A DNA stretch of 64,000 nt from Bacteroidota bacterium (lineage in GTDB: Bacteria; Bacteroidota; Bacteroidia; Flavobacteriales_E; Vicingaceae), in NCBI GenBank assembly GCA_013112545.1, contig JABFGJ010000003.1, positions 186,001-250,000 of the forward strand, given 5' to 3'. How positions within the stretch are numbered: position 1 is the first letter of the stretch; every line of letters starts with the position of its first letter. The translations under genes were made by a program, and so were the position numbers. Of this stretch, positions 46,035-55,783 are shown piece after piece. The notes below the pieces were generated by a model. That model was not told the DNA's origin and ran no database searches. It saw only the letters and a program-made list of their open reading frames with translations.

Positions 46035-47307
46035 TTTTATAAGATGGGAAGTAAATTCTAAAAGTAGAACCTGATTTTAATTGACTTTTTAACTGGATTT
46101 TTCCATGGTGTTGTTTTACCATGCGATGCACATAGTTTAATCCAATTCCAAAACCTTTAACATCATGACGATCGCCAGTTGGAACTCGATAAAACTTTTC
46201 AAAAACATGTTTTTGTTCTTCTCTACTCATCCCAATTCCGTTGTCTCTTACCCTGATGTAAATTCCATTTTTATGATTTTCGGTGCTGATTTCTATAATG
46301 GGATTGCCTTGTGCATATTTGATGGCATTGTCAATTAAGTTAAAAAGGATGTTGGTGAGGTGTGTGCTGTCTCCTTTAATAAAAGGATTGCTTGCACTTA
46401 AGCTTTTTTCTATTTTTCCTTCATTGGCATCTAAAATAATTTCAAAACCAGTAACAGTTTTTTCAATGATTTCGTGAATGTTTACTTTTTCTTTCTCAAG
46501 TTCAACTTTCTTTTTATCCAGAGTTGCCATTTGCAATACCTTGTCAACTTGGTTTTTTAATCGTTCGGCTTCTTCTCTTATGATATTAGCATACGATTTT
46601 AGTCTTTCAGGATCTTTGGAAATGTTTGGATTAGAAAGCACTTCAGTTGAAAGCGAAATAGTGGAAATTGGTGTTTTTAATTCATGAGTCATGTTGTTGA
46701 TGAAATCAGTTCTAATTTCTGATAATTTCTTTTGTTGTAAAATTACCCAAATGGTGTAGCCAAAAAAGATAACTACCAACAATAGGAATATGGTAGAAAC
46801 TATCCAAATGCCCAATTCATCTATGATGTAAAAATCTTTATCGGGAAAATAAACCCCAAAATAATGTGAAACTTTAGTCCAGCTATTTCCTTTTGTTGCT
46901 TTTATTACGGTGTTTTTAGCTTCGGACTCTAAGCCCACAAAATTTCCAAAAACGATAGAGTCGTTAAAACAATCGTAGAGTATGTATTCGAAATCATAAT
47001 CTAAGTTTTTGTTTTTGAATTCATTAATTAATAAATTTTCTAAAACATAAGGGTGTAATGTATCGTTAGTAAAAGCGAGGTAATAGTTTGAAGTAATTTG
47101 TTTGACAGGTTCATAAATTGCGGCGCTGTCATTATTCATTTTTTGAACTTCATGTACGACATTTGTCAAAGCAACATGAACGCGTTCGTTAAATTGTTTT
47201 TCTTGAAGATTAAACGCTTTATTTACCCAAAAAAGTTGAAAACTAAATATCCCAACTACTGTAAATAGTGCTAAGAATATTATAATACGTATCGTTTTTC
47301 TGTTCAT
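46024..47307 (-). CDS. Membrane sensor histidine kinase
   Basis: 427 residues: a TM helix at about 8-28, a periplasmic sensor to about 165, a second TM at about 167-187, HisKA with NNMTHELKTPISTI (His about 208) and HATPase_c with FNLIDNAIKYA, RVRDNGIGM and KGFGIGLNYVH. It phosphorylates the response regulator that overlaps it. RprX is the nearest family name. The signal is unknown. Confidence 0.93.
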   Translation of the reverse strand: MNRKTIRIIIFLALFTVVGIFSFQLFWVNKAFNLQEKQFNERVHVALTNVVHEVQKMNNDSAAIYEPVKQITSNYYLAFTNDTLHPYVLENLLINEFKNKNLDYDFEYILYDCFNDSIVFGNFVGLESEAKNTVIKATKGNSWTKVSHYFGVYFPDKDFYIIDELGIWIVSTIFLLLVVIFFGYTIWVILQQKKLSEIRTDFINNMTHELKTPISTISLSTEVLSNPNISKDPERLKSYANIIREEAERLKNQVDKVLQMATLDKKKVELEKEKVNIHEIIEKTVTGFEIILDANEGKIEKSLSASNPFIKGDSTHLTNILFNLIDNAIKYAQGNPIIEISTENHKNGIYIRVRDNGIGMSREEQKHVFEKFYRVPTGDRHDVKGFGIGLNYVHRMVKQHHGKIQLKSQLKSGSTFRIYFPSYKNAK

Positions 47308-47374
47308 AGAGGCTACTAAAATAAGTTGTTTTACAGTTTAAGTGAAAATGTTAACGATACATTAACAAAAGTTT

Positions 47375-47614
47375 ATGAAGATTAAATTTCCGCAATTTCG
47401 AAGATACAGTAATGAACTGAGTTATTTTAAAATTTGGAGCGAAAAAAAATTTGACGAATACAAAATAACTGGAAAAAAACTAGAGAAGTATGAATTTGAA
47501 GCTAAAATATTACCTGATAGGAATTATATACATGACATGCTTTATCAATATGAACCATATTGGGACTTAATTAATGAAGAAGAATTCAATGCATTTATAG
47601 CAAAACACAATTGA
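47375..47614 (+). CDS. Small hypothetical protein
   Basis: 79 residues with no signal or membrane segment and many charged and aromatic residues (FRRYSNELSYFKIWSEKKF). The reading frame is well-behaved and 60 bp upstream of the DPP III gene. No family recognised; it lies divergent to the kinase. Confidence 0.5.
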   Translation: MKIKFPQFRRYSNELSYFKIWSEKKFDEYKITGKKLEKYEFEAKILPDRNYIHDMLYQYEPYWDLINEEEFNAFIAKHN

Positions 47615-47674
47615 ATTAAGTATTTGGAATTAGGATTGAAAGAACTATTTTTGACAGCTTAACAAAACAATATC

Positions 47675-49741
47675 ATGAAATTATACAGAAACACCTTGTT
47701 TGGCTTAGTTGCTTTTGGATTTGTTGCCTGTGGCACTCCAGAAAAAAAGCCAGAAATTACCGTAGAGGAAGAAGTGGTTGAAACACCAGATTTTACCTAT
47801 ACTGCAGATCAGTTTGCCGATTTAAAATTGATTCGATATCAAGTTCCAGGATTTGAAGAATTGGATGCCAATAAGAAAGAGCTCTTGTATTATTTATACG
47901 AAGCCGCTTTGTCTGGTAGAGATATGATGTACGATCAGAATTATCAACATAATTTACAAATCAGAAAAACCTTAGAAGCTGTGGTGTCAAATGGTGGAGA
48001 AGGAAAGGATTTTGAAAAACTTGAAGAATATTTAAAAAGAGTGTGGTTTTCCAATGGAATTCACCATCATTATTCAAATCAAAAGTTTGAACCTGAGTTT
48101 ACTAAAGAATATTTTGCAAATGCTGTTGCTGCTATAGCAGAAGAAGCCTTACCTATAAAAGAAGGACAAACGAAAGAGGACTTAATAGCCAATTTATCGG
48201 AAGTAATTTTTAACCCTGCTATTGCTCCTAAGAAAGTGAGTTTAGATCCAAATACAGACATGGTGCAAGCATCAGCTGTAAACTTTTATGGAGAGGGCTT
48301 GACTCAAAAAGAAGTGGAAGCATATTATGCTGGTTTAAAGAAAGTAGAAGGCAACCAGCCAGAGTATGGCTTAAATACGAGGTTGGTAAAAGAAAACGGC
48401 AAAGTGCTTGCGAAAACCTATAAAGTTGGTGGTTTATACACCGAAGCTATTGAGAAAATTGTTTTTTGGTTAGAGAAAGCCATACCATTAGCCGAAAATG
48501 CCGAACAAAAATTGACCTTAGAGCGATTGGTGACTTATTATAAAACTGGAAATGTGACTGATTGGGATTTATACAACATTGCTTGGGTAAATGACACCAA
48601 TTCTAGAACTGATGTCGTAAATGGATTTATAGAAGTATATAACGACCCTTTGGGTTATAAAGGATCATTTGAGTCTGTTGTTTCATTCAAAGATATGGAA
48701 GCAACCAAACGCATTGAAGCAGTTAGTAAAGAAGCTCAATGGTTTGAAGACAATTCTTCAATCATGGCGGAGCATAAAAAGAAAAATGTAAAAGGCATTA
48801 CAGGTAAAGTAATTACGGTAGTGGTAGAGTCAGGAGATGCATCTCCATCAACACCTATTGGAATTAATTTGCCCAATAACAATTGGATAAGAGCAGAGCA
48901 TGGCTCTAAAAGTGTAAGCTTAGGAAATATTGTACATGCGTATGGAATGTCATCTAAAGAAGGGAAAAGCTCTTTAACTGAATTTGCCTATTCTCAAGAA
49001 GAAATAGACCGTTCGAAAAAATATGGAGAAATAGCAGATTTATTGCATACCGATTTACATGAAGTAATCGGACATGCTTCAGGAATTATCAATGAAGGCA
49101 TTGGAACACCCAAAGAAACATTAAAAAGCTATGCTTCTACACTAGAAGAAGGGAGAGCTGATTTAGTAGCATTGTACTTTTTGTATGATCAAAAATTGGT
49201 TGATATGGGCTTAATTGAGTCTTTGGATGCAGGAAAAACCGCTTATGATGATTACATTAAAAATGGCTTGATGCTACAATTAAAACGATTAAAAGTAGGT
49301 GATGAGATAGAAGAAGCTCACATGAGAAATCGTCAATTAGTTGCTAAATGGGCCTATGAAAAAGGGAAAGCAGAAAATGTAATTGAAAAAATTACGAAAG
49401 AGGGAAAAACCTATTTTGTTATTCAAGACTACGACAAATTGAGAACTTTATTTGGTGACTTATTAAGGGAATTACAGCGAATTAAATCTGAAGGAGATTA
49501 TGAGGCTGGAAAATCATTGGTAGAGACTTATGCTGTTAAAGTTGACCCTGTATTGCATCAAGAAGTTTTAGACCGATACAGTGAGTTGCACATTGCACCT
49601 TATGGCGGTTTTATTAATCCTAAATTGGTTCCAGTGATGGAGGGCGAAAAAATTGTAGATGTTAAAATTGAATACCCAGAATCATTTAAAGAGCAAATGA
49701 TGTATTATGGTAAAAACTATTCATTTTTACCTGTAAAGTAA
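47675..49741 (+). CDS. Dipeptidyl peptidase III (M49 zinc peptidase) lipoprotein
   Basis: 688 residues. Lipobox GFVAC (Cys19). The M49 zinc motifs appear as HEVIGH (462-467) and EEGRAD (491-496), instead of the textbook HELLGH and EECRAD; the two zinc histidines and the glutamates are kept. The enzyme removes dipeptides from peptide N-termini. The lipoprotein signal implies a periplasmic or surface task in peptide use. A terminator follows at 49758. Confidence 0.92.
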   Translation: MKLYRNTLFGLVAFGFVACGTPEKKPEITVEEEVVETPDFTYTADQFADLKLIRYQVPGFEELDANKKELLYYLYEAALSGRDMMYDQNYQHNLQIRKTLEAVVSNGGEGKDFEKLEEYLKRVWFSNGIHHHYSNQKFEPEFTKEYFANAVAAIAEEALPIKEGQTKEDLIANLSEVIFNPAIAPKKVSLDPNTDMVQASAVNFYGEGLTQKEVEAYYAGLKKVEGNQPEYGLNTRLVKENGKVLAKTYKVGGLYTEAIEKIVFWLEKAIPLAENAEQKLTLERLVTYYKTGNVTDWDLYNIAWVNDTNSRTDVVNGFIEVYNDPLGYKGSFESVVSFKDMEATKRIEAVSKEAQWFEDNSSIMAEHKKKNVKGITGKVITVVVESGDASPSTPIGINLPNNNWIRAEHGSKSVSLGNIVHAYGMSSKEGKSSLTEFAYSQEEIDRSKKYGEIADLLHTDLHEVIGHASGIINEGIGTPKETLKSYASTLEEGRADLVALYFLYDQKLVDMGLIESLDAGKTAYDDYIKNGLMLQLKRLKVGDEIEEAHMRNRQLVAKWAYEKGKAENVIEKITKEGKTYFVIQDYDKLRTLFGDLLRELQRIKSEGDYEAGKSLVETYAVKVDPVLHQEVLDRYSELHIAPYGGFINPKLVPVMEGEKIVDVKIEYPESFKEQMMYYGKNYSFLPVK

Positions 49742-49757
49742 AAAAGCTTAAAAATTT

Positions 49758-49792
49758 AAAAGCCTCCATTTAATTCAATTGGAGGCTTTTTT
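49758..49792. terminator. Bidirectional terminator after the DPP III gene
   Basis: AAAGCCTCCA pairs with TGGAGGCTTT and is followed by a T tract. It is shared with the convergent lipoate-ligase gene. Confidence 0.85.
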
Positions 49793-49812
49793 ATGGATTA
49801 AACTGAAATAAC

Positions 49813-50793
49813 TTAAAACAACACAGACATTAAATCCTCTTGGGTCATTTTATGAAAATAGGACTCTATTTCAAACTTACTCAGCGTTTCTTTTATTGAT
49901 TCAGCATCGTGTTTGGTTCCAATCAATGCATTTTCTATGTCTTTAATGTCTTTGGTTCCAAAAAAATCACCATAAATTTTAACTGCAGTTATGAAACCTT
50001 TTTTTACATTTAAATTCATCTCTATGGTTCCACCATTGGTTCTAATGCCTTGCTGAAAATCATAAGTAGGAGAGTTGCCATAATTCCATTCCCAGGTGGC
50101 GTATTTTTCATCTCGAATCTGTTGAATCGCTTTCAGGTCTTCTGCAGTAAATTCATACAATTTGGCATCATCAAATTTGCTTAAAACGTGATCCATGATC
50201 CTTTTTGTAAAGTCATCAAGCGACATGGGTTTTTTCAGGTGGTTTGCCACATTGGTTACACGTTTAGGAATCGATTTTACAGCGCGGTCTTTATACTTTA
50301 AAGGATTAATTTTCAAGGCGCCGCTTACATCTTTCATTTCAGATGAATACAAAATAGTGCCATGATGAAGCACTTTATTTTTAAAAACATGCTCAGCATT
50401 TCCAGAGAATTTTTTTCCCTCTATGGTTAAGTCATTTCTCCCTTCGAATTTAGCATCAACTCCTAAGTTTTGCAACACTTCAATAATTGGCAATGTATAT
50501 CGTTCAAAATCGACCATTTCAGTGTTTTCGCCAGTTCTGGTAAAAGAAAAATTGAGATTTCCCAAATCGTGATAAACCGCGCCGCCACCAGATAGCCTTC
50601 TGACGACTTTTATGCCTTTTTCTTTAACATAATCCACATTGATTTCAGCTAAAGTGTTTTGGTGTTTTCCAACTATTATGGCATTGTCATTTCTCCAAAG
50701 CATAAAGCAATCTTCTTTGATATGTTTGAAGATGTATTCGTCGGTTGCTATATTAAAATAAGGGTCTGTTGACTGATGTAAAATGCAAAGCAT
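49813..50793 (-). CDS. lplA: Lipoate-protein ligase A family
   Basis: 326 residues from the ATG at 50793 (MLCILHQSTDPYFNIATDEYIF); a TTG 15 bp earlier gives five more residues. The BPL/LPL fold has RRLSGGGAVYHDLGNLNFSF, the lipoyl-AMP pocket, and KFSGNAEHVFKNKVLHHGTILYS in pieces. The C-terminal LPL extension (about 240-326) is present, so it is a complete LplA type. It attaches lipoate to 2-oxo-acid dehydrogenases and GcvH. Confidence 0.93.
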   Translation of the reverse strand: MLCILHQSTDPYFNIATDEYIFKHIKEDCFMLWRNDNAIIVGKHQNTLAEINVDYVKEKGIKVVRRLSGGGAVYHDLGNLNFSFTRTGENTEMVDFERYTLPIIEVLQNLGVDAKFEGRNDLTIEGKKFSGNAEHVFKNKVLHHGTILYSSEMKDVSGALKINPLKYKDRAVKSIPKRVTNVANHLKKPMSLDDFTKRIMDHVLSKFDDAKLYEFTAEDLKAIQQIRDEKYATWEWNYGNSPTYDFQQGIRTNGGTIEMNLNVKKGFITAVKIYGDFFGTKDIKDIENALIGTKHDAESIKETLSKFEIESYFHKMTQEDLMSVLF

Positions 50794-50861
50794 AATTTTT
50801 TTTTGCAAAACTAATTATTAAGTCATGCTTAAAGTAGCTTATTCAGGATATAAATTGAAGC

Positions 50862-51377
50862 TTATTGCTGTAATTCTTTCCAAGAATCTCGAAAAAAGGT
50901 TTTTAATATTTCAATTTGTTCAGCTCCTAATTTTTCTCCAGATTTACTAGCCACATAAGCCGTGCTCATGGCCAATAGAGCAATAGGAAATCCCCAAACC
51001 ATCAGTGAGGACTGGCCAAGTGTCGATTTGGACAAACCATAAATTGAAGCAAATACGCCAAGTATTCCTATGGCAAAATAAATAAAAACAAACATGGTCC
51101 AGACGTTAGGTTTTGGACCAATTAAACCTCTTACGGTGCTTTTACTTGGATCTTCTTCGTTTACTTCGATTTCGAAACTTACCCGAGGCGACCAAAAATG
51201 AGCGATGTGTTGAGGTACATCTAAGGTGAAGTAATTGCCGACAACAGAGGTAGGAAACTTATGGTCTTTGGATTTAAATTTCTTTTTTAAATGTGCTACA
51301 AGTGCTATCGTTTCGTAGGGGACAGTAAATTTAAATCGAGGTCGAATGTGTAATTGTTCAAAGTCAAAGTGTTCCAT
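50862..51377 (-). CDS. Hypothetical membrane protein
   Basis: 171 residues. An N-terminal soluble part (about 1-88) ends with FEIEVNEEDPSKSTVRGLIGPKP, then two helices (about 92-113 and 125-144). The starting MEHFDFEQLHIRPRFKF hints at a conserved sequence, but I know no name. The strand and position match lplA, separated by 68 bp. Confidence 0.68.
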   Translation of the reverse strand: MEHFDFEQLHIRPRFKFTVPYETIALVAHLKKKFKSKDHKFPTSVVGNYFTLDVPQHIAHFWSPRVSFEIEVNEEDPSKSTVRGLIGPKPNVWTMFVFIYFAIGILGVFASIYGLSKSTLGQSSLMVWGFPIALLAMSTAYVASKSGEKLGAEQIEILKTFFRDSWKELQQ

Positions 51378-51618
51378 GGCTTCAAATATATAGACAAATT
51401 TGAATTTGACTAATTAAAGCTTTCAAGATTTTTTTCAAAGGACGAGCTTTTTTTGCTTCATTTATTTGCGGCAAAAAATGAAGAAAGACTAATGATACCC
51501 ATAAACTTATACTTAAAACGAATTTTAACACTTATGGCTTATCGTAAAATTGAAATGGAAATGGTTGTTTAAGTCAATTTGAATAGGAGAATAGTGCAAA
51601 ATCTAGAATTAGATATTT
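51378..51618. other. Intergenic, no gene seen
   Basis: About 240 bp with a GAGCTTTTTTT-CTTCATTT-AAAATGAAG hairpin at about 51442-51480, similar in style to the insert near miaA. No credible coding frame. Confidence 0.4.
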
Positions 51619-54444
51619 CTAACGGGTAATAACCACACTTCCTTTCAGCGTTTCTCTGAAATCATTATGTAATTCAATTTCAACCTGATAAAAATAGACC
51701 CCCTCACTTAATTTATTACTTGATAAATCTCGACCTGACCAAGGCACATTTTTGTTATCGAAAACAACTTCACCCCATCGATTATTTATTACTATCGAAT
51801 AGTTTTTTATATCATCGCCTATAGGGAAAAACAAATCATTTATGCCATCGTTATTCGGACTAAAAATATTGGGAACGAAATATTCTGTTGGCTCTATGAT
51901 TATGAAAACAGTTTGACTAAATAAACAGCCTTCGCTGCTCGTTAAGCTTAAGCTGACCGTATAGTTGCCAGCTTTTTTATATACATGCTCCACCGTATCG
52001 CCAAGTGCAATCTCCCCATCTCCAAAATTCCAAATGGGGTTAAACCCATTTAATGTTAAGTTTTTGAATATTAAAGTGTCTTTAGAAATAGTTCTGGTTT
52101 TCGAGCTATGAATTATTGGACTGATTTCGGGGAAATACTCGATTAATATGCTGTCTCTAATTGTATCACACTGGTTCAAATATTCTAGCCAATACCAGCC
52201 ATTTTTAGCGTAAATGGTAGTTGTTGTTTCTCCTGTTGACCATTTAATTTGAGCAGAATTACTCTGCAATTCTAGGGTTTCGCCAAAACATAGACTAGTG
52301 TCATTTCCTAAATTTGGAGCTGATATTTTTGGAATAAAATCAACTCTAATACTATCTCTTACAGCTCCGCAATTGGTTTGTGTTTCAAGCCAATAAAGCC
52401 CAGGAACTGAAACCACGATGGATGGTGTAGTTTGTCCTGTTGACCATAAATAATTTGGTAACACTTTTGAAATACCTAATGCAGTGGCTCCTCCATGGCA
52501 AATGGTTTTATCAGGGCCTAAGTCTAATCCAATGTCAGGATAGTAATTGATTTTGATGGTGTCGGATGAGCTATTGCAAAAGCCACTTGCTTCAAGCCAA
52601 TACGTGCCAGCAGTAAATACGTTTAATACTTTATTTTGAGAACCATCTGACCATAAAAATTGATCGTAAGGAGAATTAATATCACCTAAAGTCAAACCTT
52701 GCTTGGGACATAAAATAGTGTCTTTTCCTAGATTAATCGCAGGGTGAACTGTTTCGAAAAACACTTGAATACTATCTTTATGCGTATGGCATTTATTGGA
52801 ATGTTCTACCCAATATACACCAGGGTTTTTTACACTTATCGTTTGGCTGGTTTCTCCTGTGGACCATAAATAACTAAGGGATGGACTTAAGTTAGCTCCT
52901 AACACGATAGAGTCTTTGCAGGAAGTAGTGTCAGGTCCAAGGTTAAATAATATGCCAGGCGTATAAGAAACCTGTATGCTGTCTCTAAGTGTATCGCAGG
53001 CAGAAACGACTTGCAACCAATAGGTTCCTTGTTGATTTACGCCAATGGTTTTATTTGTTGAACCAGTTGACCATAAATACGCATCAAAATCTGAATTGAT
53101 ATTTCCCAAAATAATGGACTGGCCAATGCACAAACTGGTATCCTTACCGAGTTTATAATTTCCTCTTGCTTTGGTGTAAGAACATGAAGGAAAACTCGTT
53201 GCCAAGGCAATTTGTTGAATGTTTATATTGATAGTTGAAGAACTTAGATCCGTGTTGTTGATATCGCTAACAGGATTGTCTCCAATAATTTGAAGAAAAT
53301 AGGGGTCAGTTGGGCTGCCGGAAAGGGGATCGCTACAGGTAGAAACAGATAAAGTATCATCTAGTTTTCCACTAGTTAATTGTTGTACAACGCCACGATA
53401 ATCTGCTCCAGTAAAGTAAATCTCAGCTTTCTTGTTTTCTGCTAAATCTGATGCAGAAATACCATCTAATTGAGGGCTTTGAAATTGGCTTCGCCTCAAG
53501 ATATTTCCATTTTTATAGTCCAACTCTAAAAATGAAACACGGTTGTTGCTAAAATGATTACTTCCCACAAACAAGACATTTCCGCTTTTTCTGGTAATTC
53601 CGCTATGAGGGAAAAAAGTAAAAAAGTTATTGGTAAACCATTTTAAATTTCCATCGTGTTTGATAGAAAATGCAGCTCCACGGTCAATTCCTCCAATATA
53701 ATATCGCATAAAAACAAAACCAGTATCTGTTTCAATGGGAGTAAGTAAGCTGCCTAGATTATTAAAGTTTTTTGCCCATACAATGGCACCTAAACTATCT
53801 ACTTTAAAAATGGTATTTGATGTTTTGGCTAATGCGCCATTGTCTTTAGTAGCAATCATTCTGCCCCAAGAAAAAGAATTGAAATTGTAGTTTTTAGTCC
53901 ATTTGATATTGCCATTAGCATTTAATCGAATGATAGAAATTTGTTGATTGTTGGGAGGTGAAGCCGTATAATGATACAAACCATATAACAAATAATCGCC
54001 ATTAGCAGCAACGGCGCTAGAGTAGATTAAAGTGTTATAGTTAAGCGTAGAACTGATTAGTTTAGAAAAAATGAGGTTTCCATTGGTATTTAGTTTTACA
54101 AGATAGGGTCGAGGAGAAGCTGAAATTTGATCGTAAATACCAGAGATTAAAATGTGTTGATTTGAATCTATATTTAAGCCAACTAAGTTGATGTTGAAGT
54201 TGTTGTCAAAAATTTCTACAGACCAAACTTCTTCACCACAAGGATTGTATTTTCTAACAAACACTTTATTTAAACTCGAGGTAGAATTGCTAAAACCAGC
54301 AATCACATAATGGCCGTCTTGCAGCATTTCAATTTGAGTTTCTTGATTTTGAAAGGCAATGGCTTGATAAGACTTAATAAATAAATCTTGTGAAAAGGCA
54401 GTACTTGCTAAAAAGATAAGCAGCGAAGTTATGAGGTTTTTCAT
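51619..54444 (-). CDS. Large surface protein with five LGxDTxLC repeats and CHU_C/T9SS ending
   Basis: 941 residues from the ATG at 54444 (MKNLITSLLIFLAS); the frame extends upstream without a signal. Signal peptide about 1-18. The first 400 residues are a WD/kelch-like propeller with WxxxIxxx repeats. From about 425 to 775 come five repeats of about 68 residues opening LGxDTxLC and ending YWLExxxxCxxxxDSIxV. A PKD domain (NFGDGEIALGDTVEHVYKKAG) follows, then the gliding-type CHU_C domain (FVPNIFSPNNDGINDLF). It is expected to be secreted by T9SS. Ligand unknown. Confidence 0.88.
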   Translation of the reverse strand: MKNLITSLLIFLASTAFSQDLFIKSYQAIAFQNQETQIEMLQDGHYVIAGFSNSTSSLNKVFVRKYNPCGEEVWSVEIFDNNFNINLVGLNIDSNQHILISGIYDQISASPRPYLVKLNTNGNLIFSKLISSTLNYNTLIYSSAVAANGDYLLYGLYHYTASPPNNQQISIIRLNANGNIKWTKNYNFNSFSWGRMIATKDNGALAKTSNTIFKVDSLGAIVWAKNFNNLGSLLTPIETDTGFVFMRYYIGGIDRGAAFSIKHDGNLKWFTNNFFTFFPHSGITRKSGNVLFVGSNHFSNNRVSFLELDYKNGNILRRSQFQSPQLDGISASDLAENKKAEIYFTGADYRGVVQQLTSGKLDDTLSVSTCSDPLSGSPTDPYFLQIIGDNPVSDINNTDLSSSTININIQQIALATSFPSCSYTKARGNYKLGKDTSLCIGQSIILGNINSDFDAYLWSTGSTNKTIGVNQQGTYWLQVVSACDTLRDSIQVSYTPGILFNLGPDTTSCKDSIVLGANLSPSLSYLWSTGETSQTISVKNPGVYWVEHSNKCHTHKDSIQVFFETVHPAINLGKDTILCPKQGLTLGDINSPYDQFLWSDGSQNKVLNVFTAGTYWLEASGFCNSSSDTIKINYYPDIGLDLGPDKTICHGGATALGISKVLPNYLWSTGQTTPSIVVSVPGLYWLETQTNCGAVRDSIRVDFIPKISAPNLGNDTSLCFGETLELQSNSAQIKWSTGETTTTIYAKNGWYWLEYLNQCDTIRDSILIEYFPEISPIIHSSKTRTISKDTLIFKNLTLNGFNPIWNFGDGEIALGDTVEHVYKKAGNYTVSLSLTSSEGCLFSQTVFIIIEPTEYFVPNIFSPNNDGINDLFFPIGDDIKNYSIVINNRWGEVVFDNKNVPWSGRDLSSNKLSEGVYFYQVEIELHNDFRETLKGSVVITR

Positions 54445-54542
54445 ACCAAACAAAGACGTATAAATTATGAATATAGCTGCTTTTATTTTTTTAGACAAAA
54501 TACATAAATCTCATTTTTATTTTTGATTAGTTTATATTCCCG

Positions 54543-54571
54543 CTCCACATGGTTTTCCACCTAGCGGCGAG
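54543..54571 (-). repeat. Dispersed intergenic repeat (CTCGCCGCTAGGTGG type), second copy
   Basis: Reverse complement CTCGCCGCTAGGTGGAAA...GTGGAG, about 27 of 29 bases matching 38174-38203 with small indels. It marks the left side of the defence island. Confidence 0.7.
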
Positions 54572-54695
54572 GCAGGTGCAAACCATCAATTCGCAATACT
54601 ATGCAAAAACCATTCAATATGCACATTCAATAGATTTCACTAATTTTGTCTATATAAAATAGAAATAAACGTACTGGTGCGTTTATTCAATTGTT

Positions 54696-54766
54696 GGCAG
54701 CAAGGCTAACGGACGACTGTACTAAAATCAACGTACAGACAAAAACGAGCCGTTGGACTTGTTGCC
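54696..54766. repeat. Long imperfect hairpin at the left island border
   Basis: The left arm at 54696-54712 pairs with 54750-54766 at 14 of 17 positions. An inner CTGTAC (54717-54722) pairs perfectly with GTACAG (54733-54738). The shape resembles a folded cassette recombination site (attC). It could also be a terminator, though there is no T tract. Confidence 0.5.
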
Positions 54767-54781
54767 GTAAATCGGGCAACA

Positions 54782-55783
54782 ATGGCGGAAACGGCACAGA
54801 ACAAAAATTTACAAGAAGCAAAGAAAAATAAGAAAGACGAGTTTTACACGCAACTTTCGGACATAGAACGAGAGTTGAAGTATTACAAGCATCACTTCAA
54901 AGACAAAGTTGTTTACTGCAACTGCGATGACCCGCGAGTAAGCAATTTCTTTCACTACTTTTCCTACAACTTTGAAAAACTTGGGCTTAAAAAACTCATC
55001 ACGACTTGCTACAAAAACCAAAGTATGGACTTGTTTAGTCAAAACGACAGCGAACAAGCTATTTACTTGGAATACACAGGCGACAAAAACGGGAACTTCG
55101 TTCCCGACCCAAACGAAATCGGAATAAAACACTTAAAAAGTGATGGTGATTTTCGTAGCAAAGAAAGTATCAGCTTGCTGACGCAAGCTGATATTGTCGT
55201 TACTAATCCACCATTTTCTTTATTCCGTGAATATGTTGCCCAACTTATTGAACACGACAAAAAGTTTGTAATTGTCGGACATCAAAACGCAATTACTTAC
55301 AAAGAAATTTTTCCGTTAATTAAAGAAAACAAACTTTGGTTGGGATACGGATTTAAAGGTGGTGCAGGGCATTTTATCAACGAACACTATGAAGATTACG
55401 CAACGGCAACCGACCGAAAAGAAGGAATGATACGAGTTTCGGGAGTTCATTGGTTTACAAATCTTGACTTAAACAAACGACACGAAGATTTAATTCTTTA
55501 CAAAACATACAACAAAAAGGAATATCCGAAATATGATAATTACGATGCAATTGAAGTTTCTAAAACAAAGGATATTCCTATGGACTACGCAGGTGTAATG
55601 GGCGTTCCCATTACATTTATGGACAAATACAATCCTGACCAATTTGAAATAATTGGAGCAACTGAAAGCGAAGGGAAAGGATTTTCTAATGGACTTTGGG
55701 ACGGAAAAAGCAAAGTTGCACAACCTTTAATAAATCAAAATCGGGTTTACAAAAGAATTTTTATCAAGCACAAGAAATTATGA
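54782..55783 (+). CDS. EcoRI-type adenine-specific DNA methyltransferase
   Basis: 333 residues. The opening KKDEFYTQLSDIERELKYYKHHF (split over 18-40) and the motif IV TNPPF (141-145) match the EcoRI methylase family (Pfam EcoRI_methylase). The family makes N6-methyladenine. The recognition sequence cannot be read off. Its stop overlaps the ATG of the DUF262-HNH gene (ATGA), so the two are translated together, as in a modification-restriction pair. Codon use (AAC, GAC preferred) differs by eye from neighbouring housekeeping genes, fitting horizontal gain. Confidence 0.93.
   Translation: MAETAQNKNLQEAKKNKKDEFYTQLSDIERELKYYKHHFKDKVVYCNCDDPRVSNFFHYFSYNFEKLGLKKLITTCYKNQSMDLFSQNDSEQAIYLEYTGDKNGNFVPDPNEIGIKHLKSDGDFRSKESISLLTQADIVVTNPPFSLFREYVAQLIEHDKKFVIVGHQNAITYKEIFPLIKENKLWLGYGFKGGAGHFINEHYEDYATATDRKEGMIRVSGVHWFTNLDLNKRHEDLILYKTYNKKEYPKYDNYDAIEVSKTKDIPMDYAGVMGVPITFMDKYNPDQFEIIGATESEGKGFSNGLWDGKSKVAQPLINQNRVYKRIFIKHKKL

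Noticed and set aside
51619-54444. Frameshifted or fused genes inside the large surface protein
   Set aside because: The frame is open throughout and the repeat units stay in register.
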